From assembly GCF_019925205.1 (NCBI RefSeq), contig NC_083566.1, positions 5,456,001-5,520,000 of the forward strand: a DNA stretch of 64,000 nucleotides, given 5' to 3'. The notes under the pieces were generated by a model that was not told where the DNA came from, did no database searches, and saw nothing but the letters and a program-made list of their open reading frames with translations. The translations under genes were made by a program, and so were the position numbers. Positions 22,140 to 36,796 of this stretch are shown here, one piece after another (positions within the stretch are counted from its first letter, which is position 1; each line of letters opens with the position of its first letter). The stretch comes from Metopolophium dirhodum (Eukaryota > Arthropoda > Insecta > Hemiptera > Aphididae).

Positions 22140-25100
22140 TGTACCCACCTAGGATGAATCTGGTAAAACAGATCTTTTTCATATTATTTATTATTATGAT
22201 ATATGACTACCATTATTTATAAAAATAATATCGTAATATAATAATAATAATATTAGTACAATAATATTGTAATTTGTAATGTCAAAAGATTAGTCAGTTT
22301 GTAATTATAGGTAGATCGTAGGTACATATATTATAATAATTGTGTAATTTTACTGTAATGACGTAGTTCGGTGAACGATGATGCTATATATTGTTTTCTT
22401 AAATAAATTATTATTTTGCCGTTTGATTTAAGACATTTATATATATAGATGTCTCAAATCAACTCTATAGTGTCGCAGTCAATAAAAAAAAAAACAACAT
22501 AATATAATAAATATTTTTTGCAATAGCCAATATAGGGCCGAATATATATATATAATAATTATATTATCATTAATGTTTGAACTATGTGAAGATTAGAGAC
22601 AAAAAATATTATTAGCCAGTATTTGAGACGAATAAAAATATCATTACCTAATATTTTCTTTTTGGGGCCACTTTGATGAGTTTCGCTCACATATAAACAC
22701 ATGGCGTGACATTCGTTATATTATGTAGAAACACTCTGTATACCTATATAAGGTATACATATACACGCGTAAACACACTCGCACCCGTTAAATAGACATA
22801 TTATATACACTAATACACTATAATACGCCTATATATGTACACACTACACATATATTATGTCGGTATATATAATATTATGATTTATATTATACATTATGAA
22901 AGGGATCCGATGCGCAGCGTTACATATATACTTATTATATTCTATATACTTATACGCACAGCCTCAGGGTGGGCCGCTACCGAGTTTCTGCGTAGTTATA
23001 TATATAATGCATCATGTATATTGTATATGTATATATTATATACTATATAGTGTATATAGTGTATACCTACATTAGTTCACCGGCCGGTGCGTTTCGCCGA
23101 TATATGTATACGCGATTTAACACTTCTCGAGTTCTTGACAGGGACCTCCTACTGCGGACCAGCCAGTATATCACATCGTGTGTATATTATATACAATCAT
23201 TTGTTTAACACGCGCTAGCACACGGCGTTTATATAGGTATATAATATATAATAATATGTACAAATGTATATAATATATATATTGTGTAAACAATAATGCA
23301 GTGGAGGTATGTTATATATATTATATTTATTATAATATTGTAGATATTTATATGGTCGTCGAATAATAAATAGGGTCCGAGGCCGATTATATATTATATT
23401 ATACGGCATTTGTTCCGGAGACCTAAACTAATAACACGTAATAGGTATACCTATTAAATATGTATATGTGTATTGTGTACAATATATAATATTATAGATA
23501 TATAATTTGATACCGGCAGAACATTTAATTTACATTGTTCAGAAAACGTCACGTAAAAAATAATCGTCTCCATATAATATATTAATTATTATGCATATAT
23601 TACATATAGCCTACTTGTATATATACAAATTATGTATACATAGTTAATACTACAATATTGGGTAATCGCGTGTTTTATAATACATATAATAACCAATTTA
23701 ATATAATATGTACATATTCGTCCAACACAATATAGGTAAATAACGACTGTTTATTAGAATTAATTTATATAAATACGCGTATCATTGTTATGAGGTTCTA
23801 ATAGAAATCTATAAACTAAAATGTACTGGTTTAGGCAGGTAATACCTATTTAGGACAAAGATACACGATTCATTTGAATGTCTAAATCTCTTGTCTCAAA
23901 TATATGCATCTGAATTCAAAAATTATAATAAATTATGCCACTATATAGGTAGTTTACTTGTATGTCACTGCAGTTTAATAACAAGTTATATTATATTATA
24001 TTGGTATACATATACTACACCTCTATGTAATATCGTAATATTATGAAAAATTAGATGTAATAGCATTTTAAAATTATAAATTTTTTTCTATAACTTTTTA
24101 AAAAGTTCCAATTGGAAAATAGTATATTATCTACTAACTTACTACCTGGCTTATTATATTATCATATTCTGAGATATATATATATAACTTGTCTACAAAG
24201 GTCAAGTCCTACCAAACAGTTTTTTTGTACGCACTACAGAAACGAACACAATGGGAACAACGTTACTAAAAAATAAAAAGATCAAAGAAAATAGTTTAGC
24301 ATATACATTATACATCATATATATAAATAATTAAGTCTGTATTATAATACATATATATATATATATATATATTATGATATTCAAAGAATCTTAATCTTAT
24401 TGTGGTTAACAAAGCAACGTTAAAGATCAAAAGAGTTGTTCATATTTACAATAATAATTACAAAAAAATGTTTTTATACATACATTTCTACATTTTATTG
24501 AAATACAAAACTATATAATCATAACACTTAATCATAAAAAATTGCTATTTAACAAAAATAATTGAATACAAACAAAATAATTCAGATAGATTGATTAATA
24601 CAAATAGGTAAATATAAAGCATGTCGAGAAGCCAGCGGCAGAGTAGAGAATGAAATCGATCATTAGAGTTATGAAAAGTGGCAAACGGTAAGAGCCCACG
24701 TGGAATAGTTTTACATTTTTATATCGGTTGATGGGGTACCTATATATGTGGCCATAAATATATAAAAGAAAACGGGATAAGGGTCGGATCCTCACTTGAG
24801 AGAGAATGAGAATATAATTAATAAGGTTGTGGCAAAACTATGTAACAAATAACAATCAGTTGTGTTGGCAAGTAAAGTTGGGGCGTAGAAGATAAAATGG
24901 AAGACAGCTGCAGGTTGAAACAGCAAATTGGAATAAAAAGATTGTAGGTATATAAGTACTTGAGAATTAATAAATACGGAAATACTTTTAAAATTTTAAC
25001 GACATTGTTTCTGAAATCGGTACTCTCAACGAGTTATACCAGTAGCTATATATAGTAATAATAATGTATAATTGTATATAACTATTAAAACATGATGGTA

Positions 25101-27399
25101 TAATGTTTTTATATTCTTTGTTTTGTATTATTATACGTTCAATATACTATTTATTATACCATGAATATAATTATATAGGTAAATCGAAAATATATTGCAT
25201 CAACCCATTGGTATGTTATTGAAGAAACAATAATAACGTCGTCCTTAATTGGAGAACTTATTTTATAATATATAGTGCGGTCACCGGTCTGCGGTCAAAC
25301 GGAAAAAATTACAGTAAAATAATTTAAAAAAATAATTTTTTGTGATACCCAATGTTTATGTATTAATGACAGTAGTATATTCACATATATAGAGTTAATG
25401 TTGGAAAAGTTTGGACTTTTGGAGTCTAAACTAGGTGCCTAAATCTTGCAGCAACGCCGAGAAGTCACTATATAATATCAACGGGACAAACAAATCTTTT
25501 ATAATTCAACTAGCTTGGAAAAATTCTCAATGTCTTATATATAGGTATACTTTTACAATTGATTCAATTTTACAATGTGTTATAACTTATAATATTATAC
25601 TAATGTACTAGCTGTTTATCGTTGTTGGTACCAGCTATATTATGGAAACATATAAAATGACCTAGTTAATCGTTCACCATGAGTCATGACGTACAACTCA
25701 AAAAAACCTCGCGATATCTCTTTGTTATGACCTCCGGCTCAAAACAATAGCATTATAAACGTTTTCATGTAAAAAAAAATAATAATTTACTGCAGATAGT
25801 ATAATATAATATTATCATATTTTAAGTAAACTTAAATGATCGCAACATTTTGTAATCACCAAACCTGCAATATATTGGTATAAAAACCTTAAATACCAAA
25901 AAAACAAAAATAAACATAATTATTGTAAGTGACTATCAATTTATTACGTATACTAAATTACTCTTATTTTATTGAACTGTTAATTATTAAATATTCGTAT
26001 TACTATATATTATCTACTTTTTATATTATTTTTATGTAAGATAACCGTTTCGATTTTCTTGCCAACGTCATTATTATTTTTATTATTCTCTCTTCTCTTT
26101 TATAATATTAAAGCTAAGTACTCTTGCTCTACAATATTATGCGGTTTTACTTCAAGTATAGAGCAGTTTCTAGTAATATTTCTCTATATTTATTATTTGT
26201 TCTATGTATATATCTCGTAACTATAATAAAAGCTAAAAACTATAACACTTATACAATCGTAAATTATTGTTCACATAAAAAAATACCGATAGGTACAATT
26301 TATTATAAATATTTTGAACAATTCTATATTATGCGACAATACATATATATGAGACAATACAATTTTGTGTAAATACGTTAGTTTACAGCGTTGAAAAAAG
26401 CGGCTTTATGTATATTTGTAGATTTAATCGATACGTTTATAAAGGAGAAGAGAAATACATTTTTCTCTCACTATATGGTTTATAAACGTCTTTTATTCAT
26501 TGTAGCCATTAAATTGATGTACTCCACTACTCCAGTTTCAAAATACAACTATCAAAAGTGTATCATTCTATTGATCAATATTACACATATTTTATGAAGG
26601 GGAGGTACCTATATTATTTATATGTTTTATAAAAATGTGCGTGAACGTTAATGTGGTCTATACGCGTAGTATTTATAGTGATATTTTAAATAAAAACAAT
26701 ACAATTGTACTTGATTAAATAATATTATGTTATGTTCAGCTATAAACATTAATTTCTCTGAACAAATTCTTAATTCAAATTTTAATCTATACTCTAGAGT
26801 ATTATAAAAGTGTGAATTTAAATATATGTATTGTTTTACTCGTTAATACAGTAAGTCAACATATTATTATGATGTAATAATGGTTTTTTTTTCGAACATT
26901 TTTTTTAAAATATTTTTATTATTTTGAATGTACAATTTTTTTATAGAATCATAAAAAATGGAATTTTTGGGCTTGTGATTTTATAGGTCACAAATGCATT
27001 TTCCAAGGTTTTTTTAATATATCAACATCAACACTAAAATGTAAACTACAATGTTGATACTTCAGCTATAACGATAGACGATAGTATACCATAGGTATAT
27101 TATAATAATATAGTATACCTACTATGATATTAATAAAATATATTCCCCTTGTAATGATAATATACTTTATACTTATACAATATTATAAATTATAATTTTA
27201 TATAGTCGGCAGGGGCACACGCGCAACATTTTGTGATGGTAGGTATATATCATTATAATAATTATATATCTATATGTATTATAGACGATAATTTAGCTAA
27301 CCAAACACGGCCGACAGAACACCGGGCACTGATTTCGGTAGTAGTTATATACCTACATTTACGGCGTGCATAATTTTGTACAATAATTTGTCGGCCTGT
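22140..27399. other. AT-rich intergenic DNA, no gene seen
   Basis: A long stretch of TA-rich DNA with many short palindromic TA runs. Open frames around 22835-23409, 24595-24795, 26124-26372 and 26391-26597 are rich in Tyr/Ile from TAT/ATA codons and show no domain. I see no splice-site-bounded coding segment here. Confidence 0.5.
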
Positions 27400-27760
27400 C
27401 TTTGTGCGTAACAGCTAACAGTGGCCGTCGGGGGGGGGGGGGGGGGGTGCAACGTCCGCTACCCGCGCGCAGTTTCACCCTAATAAATACACGTCACGTT
27501 TGGCGAATGAGAAAAAGTGAGGAGAAAAAAAAACAACTTCTGAAGAAAGAAACAACCCCCCCGAAATTAGCCGTGTTAATAATGATAATATTGTATGCGT
27601 GTGTGTTATGGTCTCCTGCCGCCGCGGTGAAGTCGTCTCTAATAAGGTGTCGCCGCCGCCGCCTTCGCCATATGTGCAGGCGTGCCGGCGGGTCTGGCGT
27701 GGTGTTTGCGAAAAAAAAAAAGGAAACGTTTGTGCGTGCCGTCGTCGTCGTGTCTGACAT
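27400..27760. promoter_or_regulatory. GC-richer island with an 18-base G run
   Basis: A GC-rich patch contains an uninterrupted G run (27430-27447), GCCGCC repeats and A runs. A 224-codon plus-strand frame crosses it but begins at TTG and consists largely of Arg, Val, Cys and Tyr-Ile low complexity from microsatellites, so I do not call it a gene. The island may be regulatory, by inference from composition alone. Confidence 0.25.
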
Positions 27761-27839
27761 GAGTTTACGATATTGTTATTGCTCTGCTTGTATAATACTA
27801 CCAGCTAACGCGTATCTGGTTACTGCGGCGGCGAGGGTT

Positions 27840-27872
<33 letters not shown>

Positions 27873-28278
27873 TATGTTATATATAGATATAGATATGCGT
27901 GTGTGCAGTGGGTGTGTACAACAGTCGGTGGCGGAAGAGGAGGACCGACACGAATTGGCTTTGTATATATATATATATATATAGTCGTTATAGGGTGCAC
28001 AGACTTGTTATTACTATTATTATTTGTTAATATATATATTTTTATTTTCTCAGCTCTCTGTCCCTCTGCCGTATAGAGCTGTTGCTGTGCAGTGCACGGC
28101 ATCGGCGTTTGCAAACACGGACACGTGTACAATAATATTACATAATATTATATATATATGGTTGTCGTATGGTGCGCGACTCTACTCGGTATGCAGCGCG
28201 GTCGCCGCCCAGACTGCGTGTCGCCCGCGTAGTACCTATTTACACGCATATACATATAATAATAATGTACTGTGGTGA

Positions 28279-28280
<2 letters not shown>

Positions 28281-28308
<28 letters not shown>
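28281..28308. repeat. (GT)n microsatellite
   Basis: An uninterrupted GT dinucleotide run. It produces the Cys-Val translations in overlapping frames. Confidence 0.85.
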
Positions 28309-28313
<5 letters not shown>

Positions 28314-31300
28314 GAAGGACGGCGGGCGGACAATGTTTTTTCTTTTACACACACACACCTAAAGAACCACCCGACCGACCGCCGCATTGCTGACAAATTT
28401 GTTCTGGATATTTACGTTTGGTGTGTGTGTTTTTTGTTTTGTTTTTTTACAAACCCATCCGACCGAGCTCCGTTTTAATATATGCGTCCTCTTTTTTTTC
28501 TACGTCATATTTTTCCTCCTCATTTCACCCACCTGATATCCAAATTTTATACATGCCATGTGTCCCCCCCCTCCACGCTGCTGCTGCATTCTAAACGTTT
28601 ACTGCAGACTTACCTATATATATATATATATCCGTCAACTTTATAATTGGGATTCGTTAAAAAAGTGACGGACGGCCGCCGCCGTCATGCTTGCACACGT
28701 TCAAAGACGATTTACTAATCCTCAATTTACGTAATTTTTTTTTTTTTAATATGCCATTATATTTTTTACGTCACATCTGATCCGGCGATACGATATTCTT
28801 ATTATGGCGTTATGAACATATTTTATATGTCTACACGTTTTAGTAGTATACGTCAAACAGCCAAACGGGACTAATAATAGTTCAGATATATACAGATTAT
28901 ACCGTGACGTAGGTACGTCAAATATTATTACTATACCTGTTTAGAGTTCTGGATTTGAAATATTTCAATGAAATAATGAAAAATAAAAACAATTTTATAC
29001 TTATTCTGATATAGACGTTTAGATTATGATTATCAATAATGGTTAGTGATTAGTTATTATACGTATACATAAAATAGCGAACATTGATGATTAATGATTT
29101 ATCAACGTTGATACACGTAGTTTAAGAATATTATACACATAAGTGTAATCATGGTCAATGGTACATACAATCAGGTACTTATAATCATGTAGACAGAGAT
29201 AAGGAGATCAAACTCACACGCTTTAAACGTTTCGTAAAACATCGCATAATAATTTCCCTACCTGCTGAAGGGCAGTCACATATTATATCCGTATAATACG
29301 ACGCTACTTTACCCCGTCCAACAACAAGGAATTTACGTTGTTTTATCGCAGGTTTTTTTTTCAATGAATACCAATAGTTTCAAAATGTAAAATATGACCT
29401 ATATTATACGTTTTGTAGGTTTTGAAATTCTACTAGAAATTCTGGAAAAACTTGGTAAACACCAAACTATTATCAGTGCGATATACGATTATATTCTAGC
29501 ATGGAATTACACTGTCTGTGTTCGATTTGATCGTAAATGGTGTATCTGCGTGGCGTATAGTATATGTATACGATATAATATAATATATAGTTGGCCGTTC
29601 TACTGCGGAGGACCAACCAATTAAGGCGGTTTATCGAATTTCCGCAGCGTTATTTCGTTCTTAATACATTTCGTATAACTGTGTGAGTGTGCGTGAGGGG
29701 TAGGAAATTGATTCGCGGTGTTTCTTTCGCCCGGGGCAGGCGGGAAAACGCGTGAAAACGACTGCACCCCATACCTACTACCCCTCGGACCGTGCCGTCA
29801 CCCTATAGCATATTTTATATGGCATGCATGTATATATATATAATATATATAAACTGCAGCGCCCATCACCTCGTCCGCGAGTGCCGCCCGGGTTCCTCGT
29901 CGCGGATGCGAATAATATATTATTATATCACGCGGCGCATACACCTAATTCAGAGAGGGGCGAAAACGTTTTAATGTCCCTCGCCGGAAAATTGATCGGA
30001 AAGCCTCTTCGAGTGAAACGCGTGTATAACAATATATATACAACACGCGATGCGGCGTGTTTAAGGGCCCGGAACTAATAAAGCGCGATATTGTAATTCT
30101 ATGTAATAATATAACATAGTGTAGTCGGTCCCCGCACACACGCGCATGTATTATGGTACCTATTATTATTATTATATAGTAACAGATACGACTTTGACCA
30201 TACGCGGTCGAGCCGTCGTCTCCACGAAAAACGTCCACGTGTGTCATAATTATTATTGTTTACATGTCTGAGTGTTGTATTATGCACTCGCGATGACGTG
30301 CTGTGAATGTGCGATATTATTAGCATAATGTTTAGCTGTGGCATCGATATGCTATTATCTACGGTATTTTACACTGGAGATACATATATCGCCGTATATG
30401 ATATTATAATACTAAAGCTTTGTTTACTCGAATACTTCACATAGTGCAAAATATTTGCGTGTCGTACCTATGTCGTACCTGTGAATTTGTTTCTGTTAAA
30501 TACTATAAATATAATAAAATTATAACCCTATTATACCCGTACGATCCACCGATAATATATTATTAAATGTCAAATGTATAAAATATATCGTAATAAATAC
30601 CTCGTCGTGATCATCATCGTTCCTTAATATTATGACATTATTGCACAATAATATTATGCGCTTTAAGATTAAAAAAAAAAAGTTCTAAGATATTAAACAG
30701 TAGGTATTTATTATATATTTTTTACCCAAACATATAATATTGCAGGTAATACCTGTATATAAATTATTTGTAGTTACTGGCGGAGTCTAGTTCGACCACG
30801 TGGGCATCATATTATACGACGTGTACAATCGTTGTGTACTCACACAATACTACAATAGGTTTATGCATTATAAATATATTATTATAGGTAACATATTATA
30901 TGCATACAAAATATTATATCATAATAATATATTATTATTACTATATTTATATACAATACGCGCGTATATATAACGCATATATAATATTTACTTTCATTCG
31001 CGTTTCTTCAAAGGCTCTTTAGCGACAACGCGCGCGCGGAGACGCTAAACCGTAGTAAACAGGGACGACTGCAGCAGCAGCGCACAAACTGCAAAAATGG
31101 GGTGAGAGCAAGAGAGCAAAAGAAGAGGAAGTATTAGTTTCCAGGTGATTGCGGCCAATCTGTAACGACCGGCCGGTAATAAAGGGACTCTCTTCTTTTT
31201 TTTTTTTTTTTTTGTCAGACCCCAAACCGTTTTCATTTATACACGCACATCAATCAAACGCTTATATTCTGTATATTATTATTATTATTTTTTTTTTTCA

Positions 31301-31609
31301 CAACAACATTTACCTGCGATGTGTGCGTGCAGTGTGCTAAACATCATATTATATTAGCCCATATTATGTCGTTTCTCTTTATTATGTGTGTACCCCGCGA
31401 CTGTATATTATTATTATTATTACTATTATTATTGTTATGTGTATTAACAGCTCTTCTCTCCGTATCCCGCCGCCGATCCATTATATCCGTACCCCGTGTG
31501 CCCTGGATCGGATAAACCAGGTCATTCATAAAGAGCTGATGCAGTGTTCATTGTCGGCCGCCGCTATATACATATTATTATGTACCTTTTGCCCTTATCT
31601 TCCTCTCAC

Positions 31610-31611
<2 letters not shown>

Positions 31612-31646
<35 letters not shown>
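31612..31646. repeat. (CT)n microsatellite
   Basis: A CT run in a pyrimidine-rich belt extending to about 31705. It produces the Ser-Leu frames seen here. Confidence 0.85.
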
Positions 31647-31651
<5 letters not shown>

Positions 31652-32235
31652 ACTCTTTGCACCTACGTATATCCGCTCCTTTCTCTCTCTTCTGTCGCAC
31701 TCTCTCCATGACTGCACATTATATAGGTACTATCCGCGCATCCGTACACCAACATTTATAGGTACGCGTATCCATGGCTGTCCAAATATTTATCCATACG
31801 GGAAAAATCCCAAAGAAAATATAAACATCTGTGTTTGCGGTCGAAAACTCCGACAATATAAGGTGTATAATACATTCGTATATACTATATACCTATATAT
31901 ATCACATGGTGCACGAATATCGCACGCCACTGGTCTCATCACCGTCGCAAACTCACATAATATACAATTATATTTTTAAATGTATGATATACATACTTAT
32001 CCGGAACCATTTAGAAAGCTCACCGCTTTTGATGATATAATAATATTATTGTTAACACTAGTTGGAAGATCGGAGGCGTATATAGTTAGGTATAGTTCCA
32101 TAGTTTCTCGTAATCTTGCAGTGCGCGGTACAATATATGACACCAGTCGTGTTAACGACTTAAATTAGGTTTGTACTTTGTTGTAAATGTATACTTCTGC
32201 AATCAAAACGTTATGTTCGAAGCTTTATGCACTTT

Positions 32236-32377
32236 AGGGCTAGTTGTAACATCTCCGACAGTTCGACTAAAGTTAACCGGAGTTTAATTGGCCGAATTTG
32301 CCCGGTTAAATAATCTGTTATCAGCTGATTAAGCGTACCTAATCGAAGTTTAACCGTAGACGGTACAACTGGCCCTT
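32236..32377. mobile_element. 142-bp MITE with inverted ends
   Basis: The left end AGGGCTAGTTGTAACATCTC is mirrored by the right end, which on the reverse strand reads AAGGGCCAGTTGTACCGTCT. The interior includes GTTAACCGGAGTTTAATTGG, AATCAGCTGATTAAGC-type palindromic sequence and GTTTAACCG, again showing internal symmetry. There is no open frame. Possible three-base flanks are TTA and TTG, so the target duplication is unresolved. Confidence 0.6.
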
Positions 32378-33830
32378 GGTGTTATATTATATGTATATAG
32401 TATATTCAAATATAAAATGTTCAGTCAAAGACAGTACCTATAATCAATTATACTTATTTGTGAAATCCATTGTTTATCGCTGAATTTCATTTTACGACTC
32501 AGAATATTTTTAATAAGTTAACTAACATCGACTTTTTTTATTAAAATCCGTGTATTATGGTAACAGTGTCTTTTATTTTACTCAAAATATTGAAAATTTA
32601 ACATAGTTAATTTTAACTTTTAATCTTAGGTAGGTGCATATAGGTACCTATCAACAAGTTATTAATAAAAGCAAGATATCTTATTAAATCTTAAATACAC
32701 TATTTTATAAGTAGGTAGGTACTAGGTAGGTATGAGCCATAAGGTATATTAAAATTATTAAAAAAGTATTCTTGCCGATAATTGTGAATTTAACAAATAT
32801 ATAAGTAGGTAGTCATTAAAACAATTAAAAAAACTAAATAAAACAGAAATTACATTTTGTGTAAAAATTAATTACTTAAAATTGTTATAAATACCAAAAG
32901 TATTTTTTATTCAAATCATAAAAATAGGTACTTATTTCTAACCTGCAGGATAACTTCAAAAACTCTAGATTTTTAAAGAAATGAAAACCTTTTATTAAGG
33001 AAAGTAGAAAAATTATATTATAAGACAAGTAGGTACCTATATTATATTGTATAGTTTTCTGAATTAAAAAATTTATAAGTATCTTAGCATTTAACTGCCG
33101 GGTATATAATGTTCTATACGGTCTATGACATAATTTAAGATTCTTATTGGTTCCTAGATAACTATATCTGCGACTATTTTATTAGTTTGAAATATTATAT
33201 AATACGTATGATAACAGATGAACAATAATTTAAATATATTTATACGGTCGTATTGTAATGATGAGCTGATGCCACTATGAATATTATGAAACTATGAAAG
33301 AATAAAAAATTAAAATTAAACTAAATGGACTTGACATATTTATCATAATAACGTTTGTTTTTTCGGTATTATTGTCAGTGTAAAAGAAAAATATCGTAAA
33401 CGTCCTTGTTATGAAACTACAACAATTTATTTATGGGAAAGTTTTTATTTAAAATAACAATACGTTGGTATAATATGGTTTGTGATAAATAAAATATAAT
33501 AATAGGTACCTAATATCATAATATGAGCGTCGCACCAATAATATATTGATAACAATATAATAATATGAAAACGACGTGCAGTCGTAAGCATTATAATATT
33601 ATCAAAACCTGAAAGCATATATAATATGATAATAATAACATTATAAATATACAATATAATATACCATCTCTTTCTGGATTTCGGATTTGGGGCGTATAAT
33701 AATAATGTAATAATTTTTGTTTCTTCGGTCGGAACGAATTCGCAAGCCCGCGATTGAAAAATCGACATGTTTCGCAGCTGCCGTCTATCGTCCGGACTAT
33801 TTGCTCGGCGGTATTTCGCGTACACTGCTG

Positions 33831-33861
<31 letters not shown>

Positions 33862-36796
33862 TAATAATAGTGTAATGTTGTATCGCAGTCGGCGGCTGTG
33901 GTGGCAGCGGCGGCGTTGGAGACGAAGACGACGACGACGAGGACGACGTGGAAATAACCAAAAATCCGTTCCAAACAATTGCGCATTGTACGGCATTGAA
34001 CTTGCCGCGAAACCGCTTTGTACACACGGTAATCCGTTTAGAAACGCGACTATAATCTGCTTATGATGTGCATCGACGTCGTCGGAACAAATACCACCAC
34101 AGACTGCACTGCAGCATTATATTATATTATTAGGTATATATACCCGATGAATACCAGCCATACCGCGGTTCAGCGGTCGTTGGATAAATATTATATACGC
34201 GCGAGTCTACAATATTCACACAGCGCCCGATCACAGCAGTGATAACGACGTGTAGGTACCCACGTGGTTTCTGGAAAGTAAAATCATTTTTTGATCTATG
34301 TGGTAATTTTTAGTGTGACGCACTAGTGATTCAAGTTTTTGGATAGATGTATAGTTAAATGATAAGTTTGGTACCTAATTGGCATAACACATCGGTGTAT
34401 ACCGGTTTCGGTTTACCTCAGTTTATATATTGCATTGGTATATTTTTGAACGTGGTTCAGACTACTTTCTAAGCTTTCCAGATATCTCTAAGAAGTTTCT
34501 CACAAATTGTCTTCAAAATCGGTCGACTAGAATTGAAAATTCCCGGGCACGCCTCGCCACTGGTCGTTGTACAAAGGTCATTGTAAGTCAAGTCCCTAGC
34601 TATTATAGATTAGGTTATACATATGTTAATCAGTCAGTTAGTACGATTTTACATAGGTAGATAGATACTATGGTAACCGTATTGTTGTATACCGCTTATA
34701 CTAACCACAAGATTCAGCCAACCACTGTGACCAATTTTATTTTTCCGGAAATCACGGTTCACTTTATACCACGGAGCAGTGTGAAGTCGCCTTTACAGGA
34801 GTGTTTATTTTTCGGTAGACTATACTGCAATTTTATTATTATATACTCGCAGGATATTTTAACGTGAACTATTGTTTTTCCTCGTTAAAAAACTCGGCCG
34901 CCCTACCCACCCACTCGCAAAAATCTATAAAATCGTCGGTGACGCGAAAAGGGTTATTTTAATCGCACAGTTTTTTTTGCTGCGGTAATATAGGTACTCG
35001 TAGTAGGTATTTATGGGTAACAAAAACAAATAATAATATTATATCGAGTGGTCACGCGCGATTTTCAATGTATATTTTACGTCCACCGGCTACTTTTGTA
35101 CCTATATACCTATATACGAATAATAAGCGTCTACAATAACACATGTGTGTTGGTGGGTGTGTATGTGTGTTATATTGTACGCCGCCGCCACGGCCTCCGG
35201 AGAGGACCGCACACGGCAGTTATTCGCGGGCTCCACACGGTCTGTCGGCCCGGTCAGAGGACGGCTCGTCATCAAAGGACCGACAGGAAACCCGCAGCCA
35301 GAGAGTCTGTATACTGGTAGTATGTAGGTAGTAGCATACATATATATAGGTATATTCGTTATTATTATTGTGTGTAGAATATTATGTACACATACACACA
35401 CACAAACACACACACACACTCATATGTATTTTAATATAGACTATACAGTAGTATTTAGTCTTAGCGATGTAGGCGGAGGTGGCCTCTGTTCGTGCGTTTT
35501 CACTGAACCGTGAAATACTGGTATAATATGGTTCTAATAACGTGGTTGGTAAATATATATATATATAATATATTATATTTTACCAAAATCATGTATTCCA
35601 CTGCAACAGCGAGTTTACGCGCATTACACTATACAGAGTGATTATTTAAATGGTGAAAACTCATCATTATCTCGAATATTTTTCGTGACTTTTCCTGACA
35701 GAATAATAATGTTAACGCGTACCTCAAAGTACTCAATGCGCTTTTGAAAAACACATTTTTTATAAATTATAATTGTGATTTTTCAATGTTATTTTAATAT
35801 TCTTACCATGAAGAATGAAGATATCTTTATTCTTCATGGTTCTTACCTATACATTTCAATTCGACGATTTGCCATTAATTTAATACGCAACGATTATTGT
35901 GATCTCGGCTGAACAATACTTACCAATTGTTTTACAAATTATAATAGTACATGTGTTTATGAAAGTAAAAATACTGTGAGTCGTAGATATGAAAATTAAA
36001 TAATCACGATTATAAATGATTTTAAAATACATGTATATGAGTATTCTTTTTTTAAATATGTCGTACTTACTCCAAAATTCAATCTATATTTACCTATTCA
36101 AATACCCGTGTTTGCCGCAAAAATAATCACGGTGTATGGTGTATGCATATGTATTAATCATTTTAACACACTCAGCCCCTCGTAGTAACTGTATATTATA
36201 TTAGTTATTATATATTGTACACTGAGTTGTTTTACGGTTTGCCGCCGCCGTCTCCCTCACGCCAATAACACTGCTGCAGCACACGTGCACCACAGCCTTC
36301 CGGATATTGTCGTAACGTTTATAACGTATTATTATAATATAATCACTTGAGCTCTAAAATATATTATCATACCGTCCGTGTTGCGATGTCGTGAAGTCTG
36401 CAGCCACTGTATATTATCTATTAATTATTAAAATACAATGCTTGGTAGGCGGTGTGTCGTATATATGTGTCCACTGCAGCCAAGTCTATGACACTTAGTG
36501 ATGGGAGGTCTTGTTTATCGTGTAAAATTTTACCAGTAAGGTAAGTTAACCGTAAATTTACAACGAAAAAATTTACCGTTCACATTTTTTTTACTAAGTC
36601 GAGTGACCACTATTAATTTATGCGTTTTTATATTTTTTATCAATTTATTAGAATTATGATACAAATACGGATTTTTACAAAATGATAATTACCGATAACT
36701 GGGCGATAAATGATAAGAACTATATTGTGATTATTAAATACAACATTCGTTAAGGGGATTCGATACCGTGATTGTCTGTTTTTGTCTAACACACAC
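32378..36796. other. AT-rich DNA with GC-rich patches
   Basis: No identified gene. It holds an (AAT)n run (33836-33864). A GC-rich patch at 33760-34030 has Arg-rich and Pro-rich frames on both strands, and a patch at 35170-35300 is open in several frames with no domain. Neither looks like a real protein. TACAGAGTGATTATTTAAAT at 35633 resembles an element terminus, but no partner end was found. Confidence 0.45.
35805..35840. repeat. 36-bp near-perfect palindrome
   Basis: ACCATGAAGAAT is followed by a symmetric centre around GATATC and by ATTCTTCATGGT. Only one pair in the 18-bp half is mismatched (G opposite T). It could form a hairpin. No gene lies close by, so a role is not apparent. Confidence 0.6.

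Larger units (their letters stand above)
27761..32235. other. Intergenic DNA with microsatellites
   Basis: Includes TA runs (27847-27871 and 27965-27983), a GT microsatellite (28281-28308), a CT microsatellite (31612-31646), and poly-T and ATT tracts near 31195-31290 and 31410-31440. GC-richer patches at 29640-30080 and 31010-31170 have open frames on several strands but none with a recognisable domain. Several of these frames are direct translations of the repeats. Confidence 0.45.

Noticed and set aside
27402..28076. 224-codon plus-strand open frame
   Set aside because: It starts at TTG and is built from G, TA and GT simple repeats translated as Gly, Tyr-Ile and Cys-Val runs; no domain, no conserved pattern.
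29394..29624. Plus-strand frame with flanking AG and GT that could look like an exon
   Set aside because: The small acceptor/donor-bounded piece is about 40 bases, phase and homology are absent, and such sites are common by chance.
31386..31979. 197-codon plus-strand open frame
   Set aside because: Runs through ATT and CT microsatellites, giving Ile and Ser-Leu repeats; no protein feature.
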